Source of the DNA: Heterotrichella gracilis
Lineage: Eukaryota > Sar > Xanthophyceae > Tribonematales > Xanthonemataceae
NCBI GenBank assembly: GCA_032358255.1
Contig: JAULBX010001780.1
Coordinates: 88,927 to 152,926 of the forward strand
DNA length: 64,000 nt
Direction of reading: 5' to 3'
The stretch's first letter is position 1. Every line of letters starts with the position of its first letter. Under the pieces are notes generated by a model. The model was not told the origin of the DNA and made no database searches. It was given only the letters and a program-made list of their open reading frames with translations. Below are positions 47,676 to 64,000 of the stretch, piece after piece. A program made the position numbers and the translations under genes.

Positions 47676-50046
47676 TCACACCCCTACCCTGCCCAGTGCG
47701 GCATCTGTCTTGGGGTTGGCAGTGTACTCCTGCATCCGCACCACACCACGGATTTGCATGGGGCCAAGCACTTGGCAGCGGCACGTGAGAGACACGGTGC
47801 ACGGCGCATGACCGCCACTGGTTGATGCACCCCACCAGGGCACACATGTCCCTGTGCTGTGCAGGTGACACACATCAGCCACGAGGTGGCATGCATGTGT
47901 TGATAGACTGTGTAGGGAGCATCTTGGGCTTCACCACCTGTATTTCAGCCAATATGCAGGTGTGTTGTGACCGGGGGTGTTTAAGAATTAGGGTTCATCC
48001 TCACCTGGACCTCCACGATTGTCTCGTCTATGTACGACTGCAGCTCGCGCAGGTCCTTGATGTACAGCAGCCGGAGCAGCGTGGCGGCACGGTCCACAGC
48101 GCCATCTGCAGCGCCACACAGATGGGTCACAGGCTATGGTTTAGGGTTCTAACTCTAGAGTGGCAGGCTGCAGCGATCTCGGCCGCATTAGGTGCTTTGT
48201 GGAGATGCATCACAAGGTCTGTGCATTTTGTTCACGCATTGCGCTGGTAAACAAGCAAGGGCTGGGGTGCTCTGCATGCAGGGATGCCATGCCTCTAGTG
48301 CCCGTCATGCACCAGCAAGGCAGGCACGGCATGGCATGGCATGGCAGGACAGGGCAAGACCTGGCATGACAGGACACCAAAATGGTGCTTGCAGATGGCC
48401 CATGGCACCAAGTATGTGCCGCCTGCAAGGTGGAAATGCACATAGACCACCAACAGTACCCTTACCCCCGGTGGAGAAGCTCAGCGGGAATGTTTAGGGT
48501 GCAGGGTAGAATTTAGAGTTAAGGGTTTAGGGTTTACCTCCAGTGGAGAAGCCCAGCGGGAATGTTTCCTCCTCCAGCGTTGACAGCTGGCGCACCACAT
48601 CAGCTGACAGCTGGCCCTTCTTCACGTCGGTGAACAAGGGGACCACCTGGGCCTCCAGGTGCTCACGCAGGGCCTGCAGAGGGTGAGGTTGCACATCATG
48701 GGTGAGGGTTGCACGGTGGGTTGCATGCTGAATGAGGGTTGCGCGATGGGTGACCGTTGCACATGCCCAGTCGCAGGCGCTGCTTTAAACGCCCAGGCAG
48801 GGTGCAGTGTGTTGCACGTCATAAAACGCTGTGTTTGGCACAAGGATGCCCTGCTGGTCAGTTGTGATGCCGTGTGGAAGCCTACCACACACCAGGCATG
48901 CCAATGTGTACAGGTTGTCGACCCAGGTACATAGTATGCAGCCAAGTCCAGTACGCACGCACACAGACATTCGACCCGGGTGCCTGACCCATACCTGTAT
49001 GGTCTCGGAGGTGGGTGCACCTGCCAGTATGTCCACATGCAAGAGCTCGCCCAGCTGCTGCAGCGTCTGAGAAATTGGCAACTCCTCTGAGTCCCCTGCA
49101 TAGAAACAACAAAAGCCTGGATGTAAGCACCATTATCCTGCACATGCGCACCTCTTGCACCCCCATCTGTAAGTTACCTAGAGCAAGAAACCGCAGTACA
49201 GCAGCTGGCACTTACATCCCTGGTAGGCGGGCGCACGTGTGCTGGGCTGGCCCTCCACCTGGTGCTTCAGGGAGTCCAGCTTCCCCGCACACTCTTGCTC
49301 TGCACAGCAACGTTGCAACGGTCTGTGAACATTCACGAGTGATTCTCTTGGTACTCATCTGGTTTGGTGCACGCCGCCTTTTTAGGGTTTAGGGTTTAGG
49401 GTTAGGGGTTAGGGTTCCGGGCGTCATGTTTCTTTCCTTGGCTGGGGTGGCAGTGTCCCGATGTGGCAAGTAGTACATAGATATGTGCAAAGGTGCCCCA
49501 CCTTTGTCTTCGAACTCCACTCCCACTGCATATTGGAGTAGCCAGTCCAGCACTTTCTGCTTGGTGGCGCCGCCGTATTGGTATGGGCACTTGAGGTTTG
49601 CCACGTACTGCATTGAGGGTTGATGGTGAGCAGGTGCGGTGCCAGGCATTTGAAACCAATGCACGCCATTTGTAGCAAAAGTGTGGCGTGAATAGACAGT
49701 GCAGGTGTGTTGTGGGCTGGGCAACACCGATTCCCAATCTTGTCCCATACCTCGGCAAATGTGGCGTCCCAATCAGGTCCCTTGCTCTCCAACGGCTTCC
49801 TTTCTGATATCACGTGAAACCGGATCTGGGGGTGTGGTTCAATAAGGTTCAATATTAAGGGGCGAGTGTTGCACATGCAGGCAAGTGCATGCATACACAA
49901 TGCACGAGGAGGTGCGTTATACAACCAACTCCTACCTTCGCATTTTCGAGCCACAGAACCAAAACCCTGTAGTCTGCGTCATTTGCGGCGTCGAACGACT
50001 CCAAGCTTGGGTAGTGCAAGGCTCTGAGGATGACACTGGTCAGCAT
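47676..50046 (-). CDS. RTRAF / C14orf166 (hCLE) homologue (8 exons)
   Basis: Homologue of the animal RNA transcription, translation and transport factor, a subunit of the tRNA-ligase complex that also associates with RNA polymerase II and cap-binding proteins. Exons in coding order: 50046-49936, 49825-49751, 49607-49502, 49299-49216, 49095-48995, 48673-48538, 48105-48005, 47729-47676, giving 255 residues against about 244 in human. Landmarks: LHYPSLESFDAANDADYRVLVLWLE near the start (human: LDYHNP, then FIVWLE); NLKCPYQYGGATKQKVLDWLL; VGVEFED; QLGELLHV; the AATLLRLLYIKDLRELQS segment; and a C-terminus NPKTDAALGRVGV like human DPKTDHRLGKVG. Shares a 663-base divergent upstream region with VAC14. 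Confidence 0.93.
48462..48536 (-). repeat. Echo of RTRAF exon 6 3' end plus TTTAGGG tract
   Basis: 48462-48494 copies the exon end and donor (ACCCCCGGTGGAGAAGCTCA against ACCTCCAGTGGAGAAGCCCA at 48536). The two are joined by TTTAGGGTGCAGGG, then AAGGGTTTAGGGTTT. Confidence 0.85.
49381..49417 (+). repeat. Longest interstitial telomere-like tract in the window
   Basis: 37 bases of TTTAGGG-type units (three perfect in a row, then two altered) inside RTRAF intron 3. The next exon boundary lies about 85 bases away, and no clear echo adjoins it. Confidence 0.9.
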
Positions 50047-50709
50047 CTCAGCACGTGCACAATACTGTGCTCTTCGTGACCCCGCAACCTTAGTGTTACC
50101 TAGGAAATTGGGGCCGCACTCCGATTACTCTATGAGTTCGCAACTACAGTTATGACCAACCGCAGATTTTGCAGCAGCAACTTGCATGCATGCATGTATG
50201 AGGTGAATCAACCGCATGCGCTGAATAGGTTACGCAAACTTTGGTAAAGGGTTTGGGTGCACGCTCCTGGCAGTATTGTCGCAAACGGACCTGAGCAGCA
50301 GACAACGCTGCACCGCTGATGAACGGCTACCTGTATGAGCAGGTACACAGGTCTCGCTGCCCAAAAGGAGCTCAGCAGGCAGGTCGAGTTTTCGGTTTGT
50401 ATGGTCCGGGCAGCGCGTGCCCACACTCTTCAAGTGCAGTGGCAAGACCTCGTAGCAAGACATAAGCTGTGTAGACTCTGAGAGCTCGGGTTGAGCAACA
50501 GGCGTCTGTTATGTGCCTGTTTGCAAGTGGGATGTGGGGGGTGGATGCTTCTACAGGCTTTTAGCTTGGGGTTGTGTCTTTCTAGAAGCCAGTACATACA
50601 AACTGACTTGGCTAAAATGACTTACAACGGGGTGGTTATGGTGCCTTGGGTAGAACGCTGGCCTGTCTCGTGACCACACGCACCCCACTACAGCGCCCCA
50701 GTTCAAACG
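50047..50709. promoter_or_regulatory. Divergent upstream region of RTRAF (-) and VAC14 (+)
   Basis: 663 bases between divergent ATGs; no exon recognised and no clear TATA box. Confidence 0.4.
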
Positions 50710-53700
50710 ATGGCGGTAGGCGATGACCAGCTGCCCGCTACCATAACCAGGAACATAGGGGACAAGCTGTACGACAAGAGGAAACAAGCAGCGCTCGAGG
50801 TGGAACAGCTGGTCAAAACCCTCGCAACGCAAGGCAACACCGCCCGCACGGGTCAGATCATCGACCGCCTGGTCACCGACTATGCCTTCTCTCCACAAGC
50901 CAACTACCGCAAGGGGGGGCTGCTCTGCCTGGCCGCGGCCGCCGTGGGCCTCGCTTCCGACAACAAGACCGATTGCCTGCAGAAGATCGTGCCCCCCATC
51001 CTTAACTCCTTCACGGACCAGGACAGCCGCGTGCGGTACTACGCATGCGAGGCCCTGTACAACGTGGCCAAGGTGCACCGCGAGGACTTTATCATCTTCT
51101 TCAACGACGTTTTCGACGCGCTGTTCAAGCTGTGTGCGGACTCGGAGACCAACGTGCAGAACGCGGCGCAGTTTTTGGACAACCTGGTCAAGGTGGGGCA
51201 TATGCATGCATATGGCGCATAGGGTATCCCAGGGGTGGGGTATGCAGAGGTGTCTGTGCTCGTTGCTCATGCCACACCACATAAATTTTTTTCTGCAAAG
51301 CAGCTTGTATTGCTGACAGCCCATCTGCATGGGGCTTGTTTCAACGGCGCCAGTTGCTGCGCCCCATGGCCCTGTCATGCCACCGCAGTGCATACTGTTG
51401 ATGAGCTTTAGTTGGTCACTCCCGCAGGACAGCTAGATTCGAATATTACATCCACCCTGCATAATCTAGCGCCGCCCGCACGTGTTCCACGTGTTCCATG
51501 CATGAAGATCACGCACAATTACGCGAGCTCCAGTGCCGAGCATTGCTCATTCACCACACGCAGGAGATCGTGACAGCCAGCCCCAACTTTGACATCAGCG
51601 GCTTCATACCCTCGCTGAAGGAGTGCCTGACGGTGATCAACCCCTACAAGCGCCAGTTCCTGATCAGCTGGATCAGCGTGCTGGACGGGGTGCCCGACAT
51701 CGACCTGCTGGTGTACCTCCCCGACCTCCTGGATGGGCTCATGAACATGCTGAGCGACACAAACAGGGAGATCAGGCAGTCGGTGACCAAGGTCCTGCAT
51801 GTGAGTGAACCACTTGGTTTGGGTTTAGGGTTTGGGATTTAGGGTTTAGGGAGTGAGGTTTAGGGTTTCCATTCGGTGCACAACCCAGTCTGTGACCAAG
51901 GTCCTGCATGTGAGTGAACAATTTACCTTCCATATGGTGCACCGTGCATTGCAGGAATCACGCATCCTGTCTGGACCATGACCTATCAGTTATCCCACCC
52001 ACCATTCAATGGGTTCCAATCGCCAGCGCCAACGCAGGATTTATTATCTTGTGAATTTGTTGACCAGTTGGTGCACCATGGTCCAAATCATGATCCACCC
52101 ATGCATTTTCCCAGTAGCTCCAACATGACAGGACCATCTGAGCATTCAGCTCTAAGGTTCATGCAACTGGTCAGGACAGGACCTCCAACGCAATCCCCAT
52201 TTCATCAAGTGCCAGCGGCAACACTCACTTACCCGCATACGTCCATTCTCCATGCTCAGGAATTCTTCATTGAGGTCCAGTCATCAGTCAGCGTCGACTA
52301 CAGCGCCCTAACGCTGGTGCTGGTGGGGAGGGCTGTGTCGGATGACGAGATCATTCGCCTCACGGCGCTGCGCTGGCTGAAGGAGTTTGTGACCAACTCC
52401 AAAACCAGACTGCTGCCAAACTACGGGGCTGTCATACACGCTGTCCTACCAAACCTCAGCCACATCAATCCTGACATCTGCCAGGTAATTGCCAGCGTAC
52501 ATGCGGCCTTGGGTATGCATTTGCAGGGCGGTCGTGTCGGCACAAGCAGCTTTCCTCATCTTGACCAAGGGCACACTTTTGGTTTCCCCAAAAGTAGGGG
52601 TTTCCTCCGCCATTTACTTGCATCAGTTGCCCAGCCTGCAAGGGATACATGAGGGCAACTCAGGGGGGAACAAGGGTGGGCAAGCTGGGAGGGCGCATGG
52701 GTACTGTTATGCCAGCTGAAGCAACTCTGACGTAGTCTATGTGCGCGCAGCTTGCCAAACAGGCAAATGCTGAGCTGCTGGCGACCCCCGTTGACGTGCA
52801 AATCCCCACGCACGGCGTTCTCAAAGCCGTGAGCTCGGAGCTGAGCAGTGACCAGGAGCTCACAAGGTTGGAAGCCCTGCACTGGGTCAATGCGCTGCTC
52901 AACCGCTCGCGGGAAGAGGTATTCAAGCTCTCTGCTTTTCTATCCCAACTCTGTATTATTTTTCTCTGTCGTTTTTGAAGCCTTTTTTGTTTGATTTTGG
53001 ATGACCTTGTGGCTGGTAATTGGCACTGCCTCCCTGCTGGGTTTGAGCACTGTGATGTCCATGCTGTCTATTTGCAGATGCATGGCTGCTTTCTGTCATT
53101 GCCACTGACAATCCACATGCACCCACAGGTGCTTGCCCACCTGGAAGTCCTCCTCCCCGCGCTGTTTGATGCGCTCTCAGCCCCCTCGGACAAGGTGGTA
53201 CTAGAGTCCCTAGCGGTCCAGGTGAGCCCTGCCATTCTTACTCAATTGTATGCAATTCTGAAATTTTACAAAATTGGCAAAAAATTGTTACCGTTGCATG
53301 TTGCATGTTACATTTTGCATCCATTTGCCGAGTATCAAAGGCATATGAAATCATGGGTTAATTCGACGTGTCTGCCTCCTTGCTGTTCAGCTCAAATGGG
53401 GTTGAAAATGGGGTTGAAAATGCGCAGGCCACCCTCGCAGCTGACCCCGAGCACTTCAGGAAGCTGATGCAGCAGCTGATAGAGCGGTTCAAGGGCCAGG
53501 CGGGCGCCAAGCTGCTGCAGCGGCGGGGCTCGCTCATCGTGCGCCGCCTGTGCACCCTGCTTGGGGCCCAGACTGTGTTCAAGGAGCTTGCCAGCATACT
53601 GGAGGAGGAGCCCGACCTCAAGTTTGTGTCGGCCATCGTCCAGGCGCTCAACCTCATCCTGCTCACCGCTCGGGAGGTGCGCAGCGAGGGGTTTGGTGGT

Positions 53701-56096
53701 GTCTGCATCATTGCATGGCATGTATGGTTGCATTCATGTACTCAAAGGTTTAGAGCTGTCCATGGTTTTGCTCAGGCGCCCCAGGGCTTGTAGCTCTCTT
53801 TACTCCATGGGCTCAAGGATATGATCCATGCTGGGTGATTGCAATGAGGTAAGCGGCTGCTGGAGAAGGGCCGCAGGTCCTGGACCCAAGTTGGTTGTGG
53901 TTGGTGTACAGCGTCTCTTGTCAGAGGGGTGCACGCAGCAAAGGGCATTGGGAGGTACACCTTAAACCCTAAGTGGTGCAGCCATGTGGAGCGCCCAGCA
54001 CTCCTGAGGCACAATTCATGTAGTTGCGATCCGCTCCATCCCAGTGCCATGTCGCCTGCATCCACATTGTGCGGCCCACTTCCATTGCCAGCTACATCTA
54101 CTTTTCCTGTCATATTAAGAGGTATCATTATGAATAAGTAAATGATATTATTCTAATTGCGCTGTACAGGTCAAGGACCTGCGCGCCCTGCTGCAGCAGG
54201 CCATGGTGAACGAGGAGGGTGGCAGGCTGCTTGTGTCGCTGTACCGCTGCTGGTGCCACAGCACGGGCGCGGTGCTCAGCCTGTGCCTGCTAGCCCAAGC
54301 GTACAGGCATGCGTGCGACATCGTGGGCCTGTACGCGCACATGCCCATGGGCGTCGAGGTGCTGGTGCAGGTAGGCGATTTCTTATAGGCGGCCTAAAAG
54401 TACAAGTATGCTGCTTCGAATGCCACTCCAAGATTTCCCACGCCATGAGGGGTTCAACCAACTTTGTTGGGTAGGGGAAGCTATAGACGGGAGGGCAGTG
54501 CCGCTGTCTTGGCTGGCTCCTACTCCTTTACAAACGCGCATGTTTAAGGGCATGGTGCGCAAGTATCTACATTCTATACATTGATATATTGTGTGCTTGT
54601 GCAGGTTGACCGCCTGGTTCAGCTGCTTGAGACGCCCATCTTCACATTCCTCAGGTTGCAGCTGCTGCAGCCCGCAAAGTACCCTGCGCTCATCAGGTAA
54701 GGAAGGGGCGGATCCCCTGACTCTAAACCCTATACAGTAGCCAGCGCTCATCAGGAAAAGAAGAGGCAGGGCCGTCCCTTTGACCCCATTGCCAGCATAC
54801 ACATGTGGCGACCCTCCCTAATTACATTTTGCGAGGACTTCTGCATATGTGCTGCCCTAAAATCACGTCGTGGGCCTCCCTGCAATTTTGATGATAGTTT
54901 TCCATACATATCTGGCCATGCCCTCAGTGAGGTTCCCGCAACGGGAAGCTGGCAGGCCTGTATCTGACTTACCGCATGGACAGAAAAATATGAAAGGTAC
55001 AATTACAAGCAAGGGGGAGATATTCAAGCATGAAAAGAACACCAGTAGCCTCTGCGTAGTATCACCCATCCAGTGGTTAAACCATCCAATGTATCAACCC
55101 CTGCCTTGCCACAGACGCCAGTAATTACCATACTTTCCTGCACGCGCAGGTGCATGTACGGCCTGCTCATGCTCCTCCCGCAGAGCGACGCCTTCAAGAC
55201 CCTGCACGCGCGCCTGCACAGCGTGCCCACCATGGCCCTGCTCAAGCTGGAGTCCCCGCTCAGCGACCAGGAGCTGGCATTTGCCGCAGCCGCCACGCCG
55301 GAGGGGGCGGATCGAGGGGACCGGGCCGCCCACGGCATGTCGTCCGCCTCTTCCCTGGAGACACCGGGTGCGCATGAGGATGAGTGTTTGTGGTGTGGAT
55401 AGGTGCTCTGACATGGATCTGGCATTCTGCAGTGCTTTTTGGCCAATTCACATTTTCAGACTCCACTATTAATCTTGGCACTACCATGTGTAGATCTGGC
55501 ATGGAATTTGGCATAGAATCTAGCATGAAATCTGGCTCCCACATCCACTTAGGTCGCGCCGGGTCTGGCTGATGAACATCTGCAATCTGCTACTGCTCAA
55601 CAGGCAGCGCCTGGAGCAGCATTTGCCGCGCAAATTGACCCATCACCATGTACACGATCTTGGCCATCCGCCAGGCATCGAGGTCCCTCCTGCACATACT
55701 CTAACATGAAATCTGACCCTCCCTCCTGCAGGCTGCGCCGCTCCTGGCTGGATGAACTTCTGCGACCCGCTGCAGCTGTACCACATAATTTCCAAACTTC
55801 GTCCGTATTGACGCTCCCACTAACCTGCAGACCTGCCATGGACTCTGCCATGGAATCTGACCTCCCACCTCCCACCTGCAGGCCGCGCCGCCCCTGGTTG
55901 GATGAACTTCTGCGACCTCCTGCAACTGTACCGGCAGCGCCAGGAGCAGCATGCGGCGGACGAGGAGCGGCGCAGCGGTGAGGGGGGCCCGGGGGATATT
56001 TCTGCCTCGCAGCTGCAAGCGCCGCTCAGCCTCAGCAACTCAGCGGTGGCCTTTGATCTGGACCACGTGTGGAGCAATATCCAGGGCGGGCTGTGA
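50710..56096 (+). CDS. VAC14: VAC14, scaffold of the PIKfyve/Fab1 lipid-kinase complex (10 exons)
   Basis: HEAT-repeat scaffold that assembles Fab1/PIKfyve and FIG4 on endolysosomal or vacuolar membranes to control PI(3,5)P2. Exons: 50710-51192, 51564-51800, 52260-52484, 52751-52918, 53129-53221, 53428-53676, 54170-54370, 54605-54696, 55150-55367, 55882-56096, giving 726 residues. N-terminal VAC14 signature: GDKLYDKRKQAALEVEQLVK, RKGGLLCLAA, DSRVRYYACEALYNVAKVHR. Middle: QFLISWISVLDGVPDIDLL, ALRWLKEFV. The C-terminal VAC14_Fig4-binding region has GSLIVRRLCTLLGAQ, DLKFVSAIVQALNLILLT, LYRCWCHSTGAVLSLCLLAQ, YRHACDIV and MYGLLMLLPQSDAFKTL. The last exon has a Gln/Arg coiled stretch and ends VWSNIQGGL. 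Length is typical. Loss of the connection between exons 2 and 3 (KVLH to EFFIEVQSS) is not suspected: the frame is continuous. Confidence 0.96.
51826..51920 (+). repeat. Echo of VAC14 exon 2 3' end behind a TTTAGGG tract
   Basis: TTTAGGGTTT-type units at 51826-51869, then 51885-51920 repeats the exon end and donor, GTGACCAAGGTCCTGCATGT (then GAGTGAAC), nearly exactly. Confidence 0.9.
54719..54770 (+). repeat. Echo of VAC14 exon 8 3' end after CTCTAAACCCTA
   Basis: 54738-54770 copies the exon 8 end (GCGCTCATCAGG followed by AAGGA-like sequence), but the donor GT is lost (AGGAAAAG). The telomere-like CTCTAAACCCTA precedes it. Confidence 0.8.
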
Positions 56097-56310
56097 GGGG
56101 CTGGTGCATGTGCGGGTGGGCTGCGATGGGGTGGCGTTGTGCTGGCGGTGAGGCATTGGGGTTGGGAGTATGTGCGGAGCGACGCAGCGGGGATGGGGGC
56201 CTTGGGATATCGCTGCCATGCAGCTGCACATGTCACTCAGCCTCAGCAGGCTTGCAATTGGACCGCCTGTGGAGCAATATATGGAGCACCATACGGGGCG
56301 TGCTGTGAGG
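55551..56310 (+). repeat. Multiple echoes of VAC14 terminal exon, upstream and downstream
   Basis: The terminal exon (55882-56096) has partial copies at 55551-55634 (GGAGCAGCAT kept), 55725-55790 (CTGGATGAACTTCTGCGACC kept) and, after the stop, 56166-56310 (GGAGCAATATATGGAGC and GGGCGTGCTGTGAGGGGCTG). The phrases TCTGGCATGGAAT and CATGAAATCTG also recur between them. Only 55882-56096 gives the family C-terminus in frame. Confidence 0.8.
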
Positions 56311-57367
56311 GGCTGATGGCCTGTCCACCGCGTCACAAAAAGGATGCGGTACAAACAATGCATGTCTGTACACGTGGGGCTCGTGATGAGTCAGATAGAG
56401 AATAATCACACGGTGTTTATCCTGCATGGCCTGGTACATTAGTCGGCATGGAGTGACAAGGACTTCCTGTTTTTTTGCTGGTTCAGGTGGGTGCTTGTAC
56501 AGTTATTCTTCACAAACGAATTTTTGACAACTTTGTGTGCGTTGGTTTCTAACGACCTATTGTTTCTCTGTAGCACACCGTAGTCATTTTTTTCAAAGTC
56601 GACAGGTATTAGATCACAGGTCAAATCCACATATAGTTCAGCTGGCCCCCAAGGTTGTATATATGTGTATGCAGTATTATGCCGGCACCATTTTGGTGGC
56701 TCGCTTGTGCAAGGTGTCGTGGTAATTGTTGCATTCCAGGCGTAGGCGGAGGCCAGGCCCTTCAACTTGAAGTTCAAGGGAGTCCAATAAAATAGGAGTG
56801 CAAAACACCGCCATGTCACTGTTTGCAAAATGCCTAGTAGGTTGGCGACATCCTTGCCACTCTTGGCACAACACCATTGGTGATAGATTTTAGCCACAAT
56901 GTCATGGTAATAGGTTTCAGCCACAACGTCATCGTGACAAAGGGATGCCTCAGGTGCACCTCCAGTCTGGCAATTTGATGTGTGTTGAAGTCAGCTTCCC
57001 CATTACTAATGGCATTAGCACTGCACATGGCCGTTGTCAAAAGTCTGCACATTAAAGTAATTACTTTCTTTTTCGACTAATCAACACCACCCTCCCTTCC
57101 CCGTTATTGACCAAGGGATACATAATGTTCTTCCCCGTTGCATCCTTCGCTGTCACGGCTTAGGGCGTGGCCCAGTGCCCAGTGCCCTGCTGAAAACAAA
57201 CGTTCAGTGTGGATGCCGATTGCATTGCTTGTAGCTGGAAGCTACCAAGGCAGTTTGTCTGCGTCCCCTCACAAAAAAAATGTGAGCAATGTTGTTCTGC
57301 TGAGGTGTATGGCGAGTGCCTGTATTCACCCAAGGTAGAAAGGTAAACCCCGATACATACTCAGCGC
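56311..57367. other. Intergenic between VAC14 and deubiquitinase
   Basis: AT-richer than its surroundings. A 161-codon minus-strand open frame (56439-56924) lacks an ATG at its start and shows no family motif, so I do not call it. The deubiquitinase promoter should lie near 57100-57360. Confidence 0.4.
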
Positions 57368-63797
<6,430 letters not shown>

Positions 63798-63907
63798 GTG
63801 GGTGGTGGCGGCGGCGGAGGTGGTTGCAGTGGTGGTTGCAGTTAAATGTGTGAATCAAGATCAATGCATACACCGACAGTCGCCACGCGCCATGCTGGGG
63901 TGGTGGT

Positions 63908-63926
63908 GGGGGGGGGGGGGGGGGGG
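63908..63926 (+). repeat. 19-base G homopolymer in deubiquitinase intron
   Basis: Uninterrupted G run near the window end; length may be unreliable in sequencing. Confidence 0.9.
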
Positions 63927-64000
63927 TGGCTCTGAGTACTGTGTGTGGCGGGTGGCACTTTGGGTGGTGATGCTCTGGTGGGCGTGGTGTTGGGCACACC

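Noticed and set aside
49381-49417. Telomere repeat as evidence of a chromosome end
   Set aside because: Only about five units, within an intron with genes on both sides; similar short tracts occur throughout the window.
50551-51393. 280-codon minus-strand open frame
   Set aside because: Antisense of VAC14 exon 1, which is clearly the real gene by family motifs.
56439-56924. 161-codon minus-strand open frame
   Set aside because: No ATG at its start, no family motif, AT-rich intergenic setting; could be chance or an old mobile-element scrap.

Overview
This window is nuclear DNA from a photosynthetic green alga, most likely a core chlorophyte. Ten protein genes can be rebuilt as many-exon genes with GT-AG introns. 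They include plastid proteins (PsbP, a RETICULATA-like protein) and the C-terminus of a branched-chain amino-acid enzyme. TGTAA polyadenylation signals and short TTTAGGG/CCCTAAA tracts occur throughout. I cannot name the genus. Many coordinates below were derived by hand-splicing: each listed exon chain keeps one open frame and matches the family I name.

Layout: last exon of dihydroxy-acid dehydratase (+, 33-221); PsbP of photosystem II (+, 1249-2872); ATG8 (-, 4126-4836); ESCO/CTF7 cohesin acetyltransferase (+, 5630-7921); a TauD/TfdA-type dioxygenase (-, 8853-11782, first exon not found); an AUX1/LAX-like auxin/amino-acid permease (+, 13054-17389) with a decayed partial copy at 20050-20760; a RETICULATA-like (DUF3411) plastid membrane protein (-, 22646-27085); a tandem segmental duplication (28722-33122 and 33358-37274) carrying an unfamiliar two-repeat small protein and the 3' end of CTR9; the complete Paf1-complex subunit CTR9 (-, 35322-45694); a small orphan ORF (+, 46321-46629); RTRAF/C14orf166 (-, 47676-50046); VAC14 (+, 50710-56096); and a USP7/UBP12-type deubiquitinase running off the right end (+, 57368-63797 and beyond).

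The genes do not form a pathway. They are unrelated housekeeping genes, several arranged head to head with shared upstream regions (ATG8/ESCO, dioxygenase/AUX1, CTR9/orphan ORF, RTRAF/VAC14).

The most striking feature is structural. Introns of most long genes carry local, same-orientation, partly decayed copies of the neighbouring exon-intron boundary (called 'echoes' here). Many are joined to the real exon by a short telomere-like tract. I found them in ESCO, the dioxygenase, AUX1-like, RETICULATA-like, CTR9, RTRAF, VAC14 and the deubiquitinase. I found none in the compact PsbP and ATG8 genes. A second theme is near-perfect palindromes of 42-53 bp. One of them sits in only one of the two copies of the segmental duplication.
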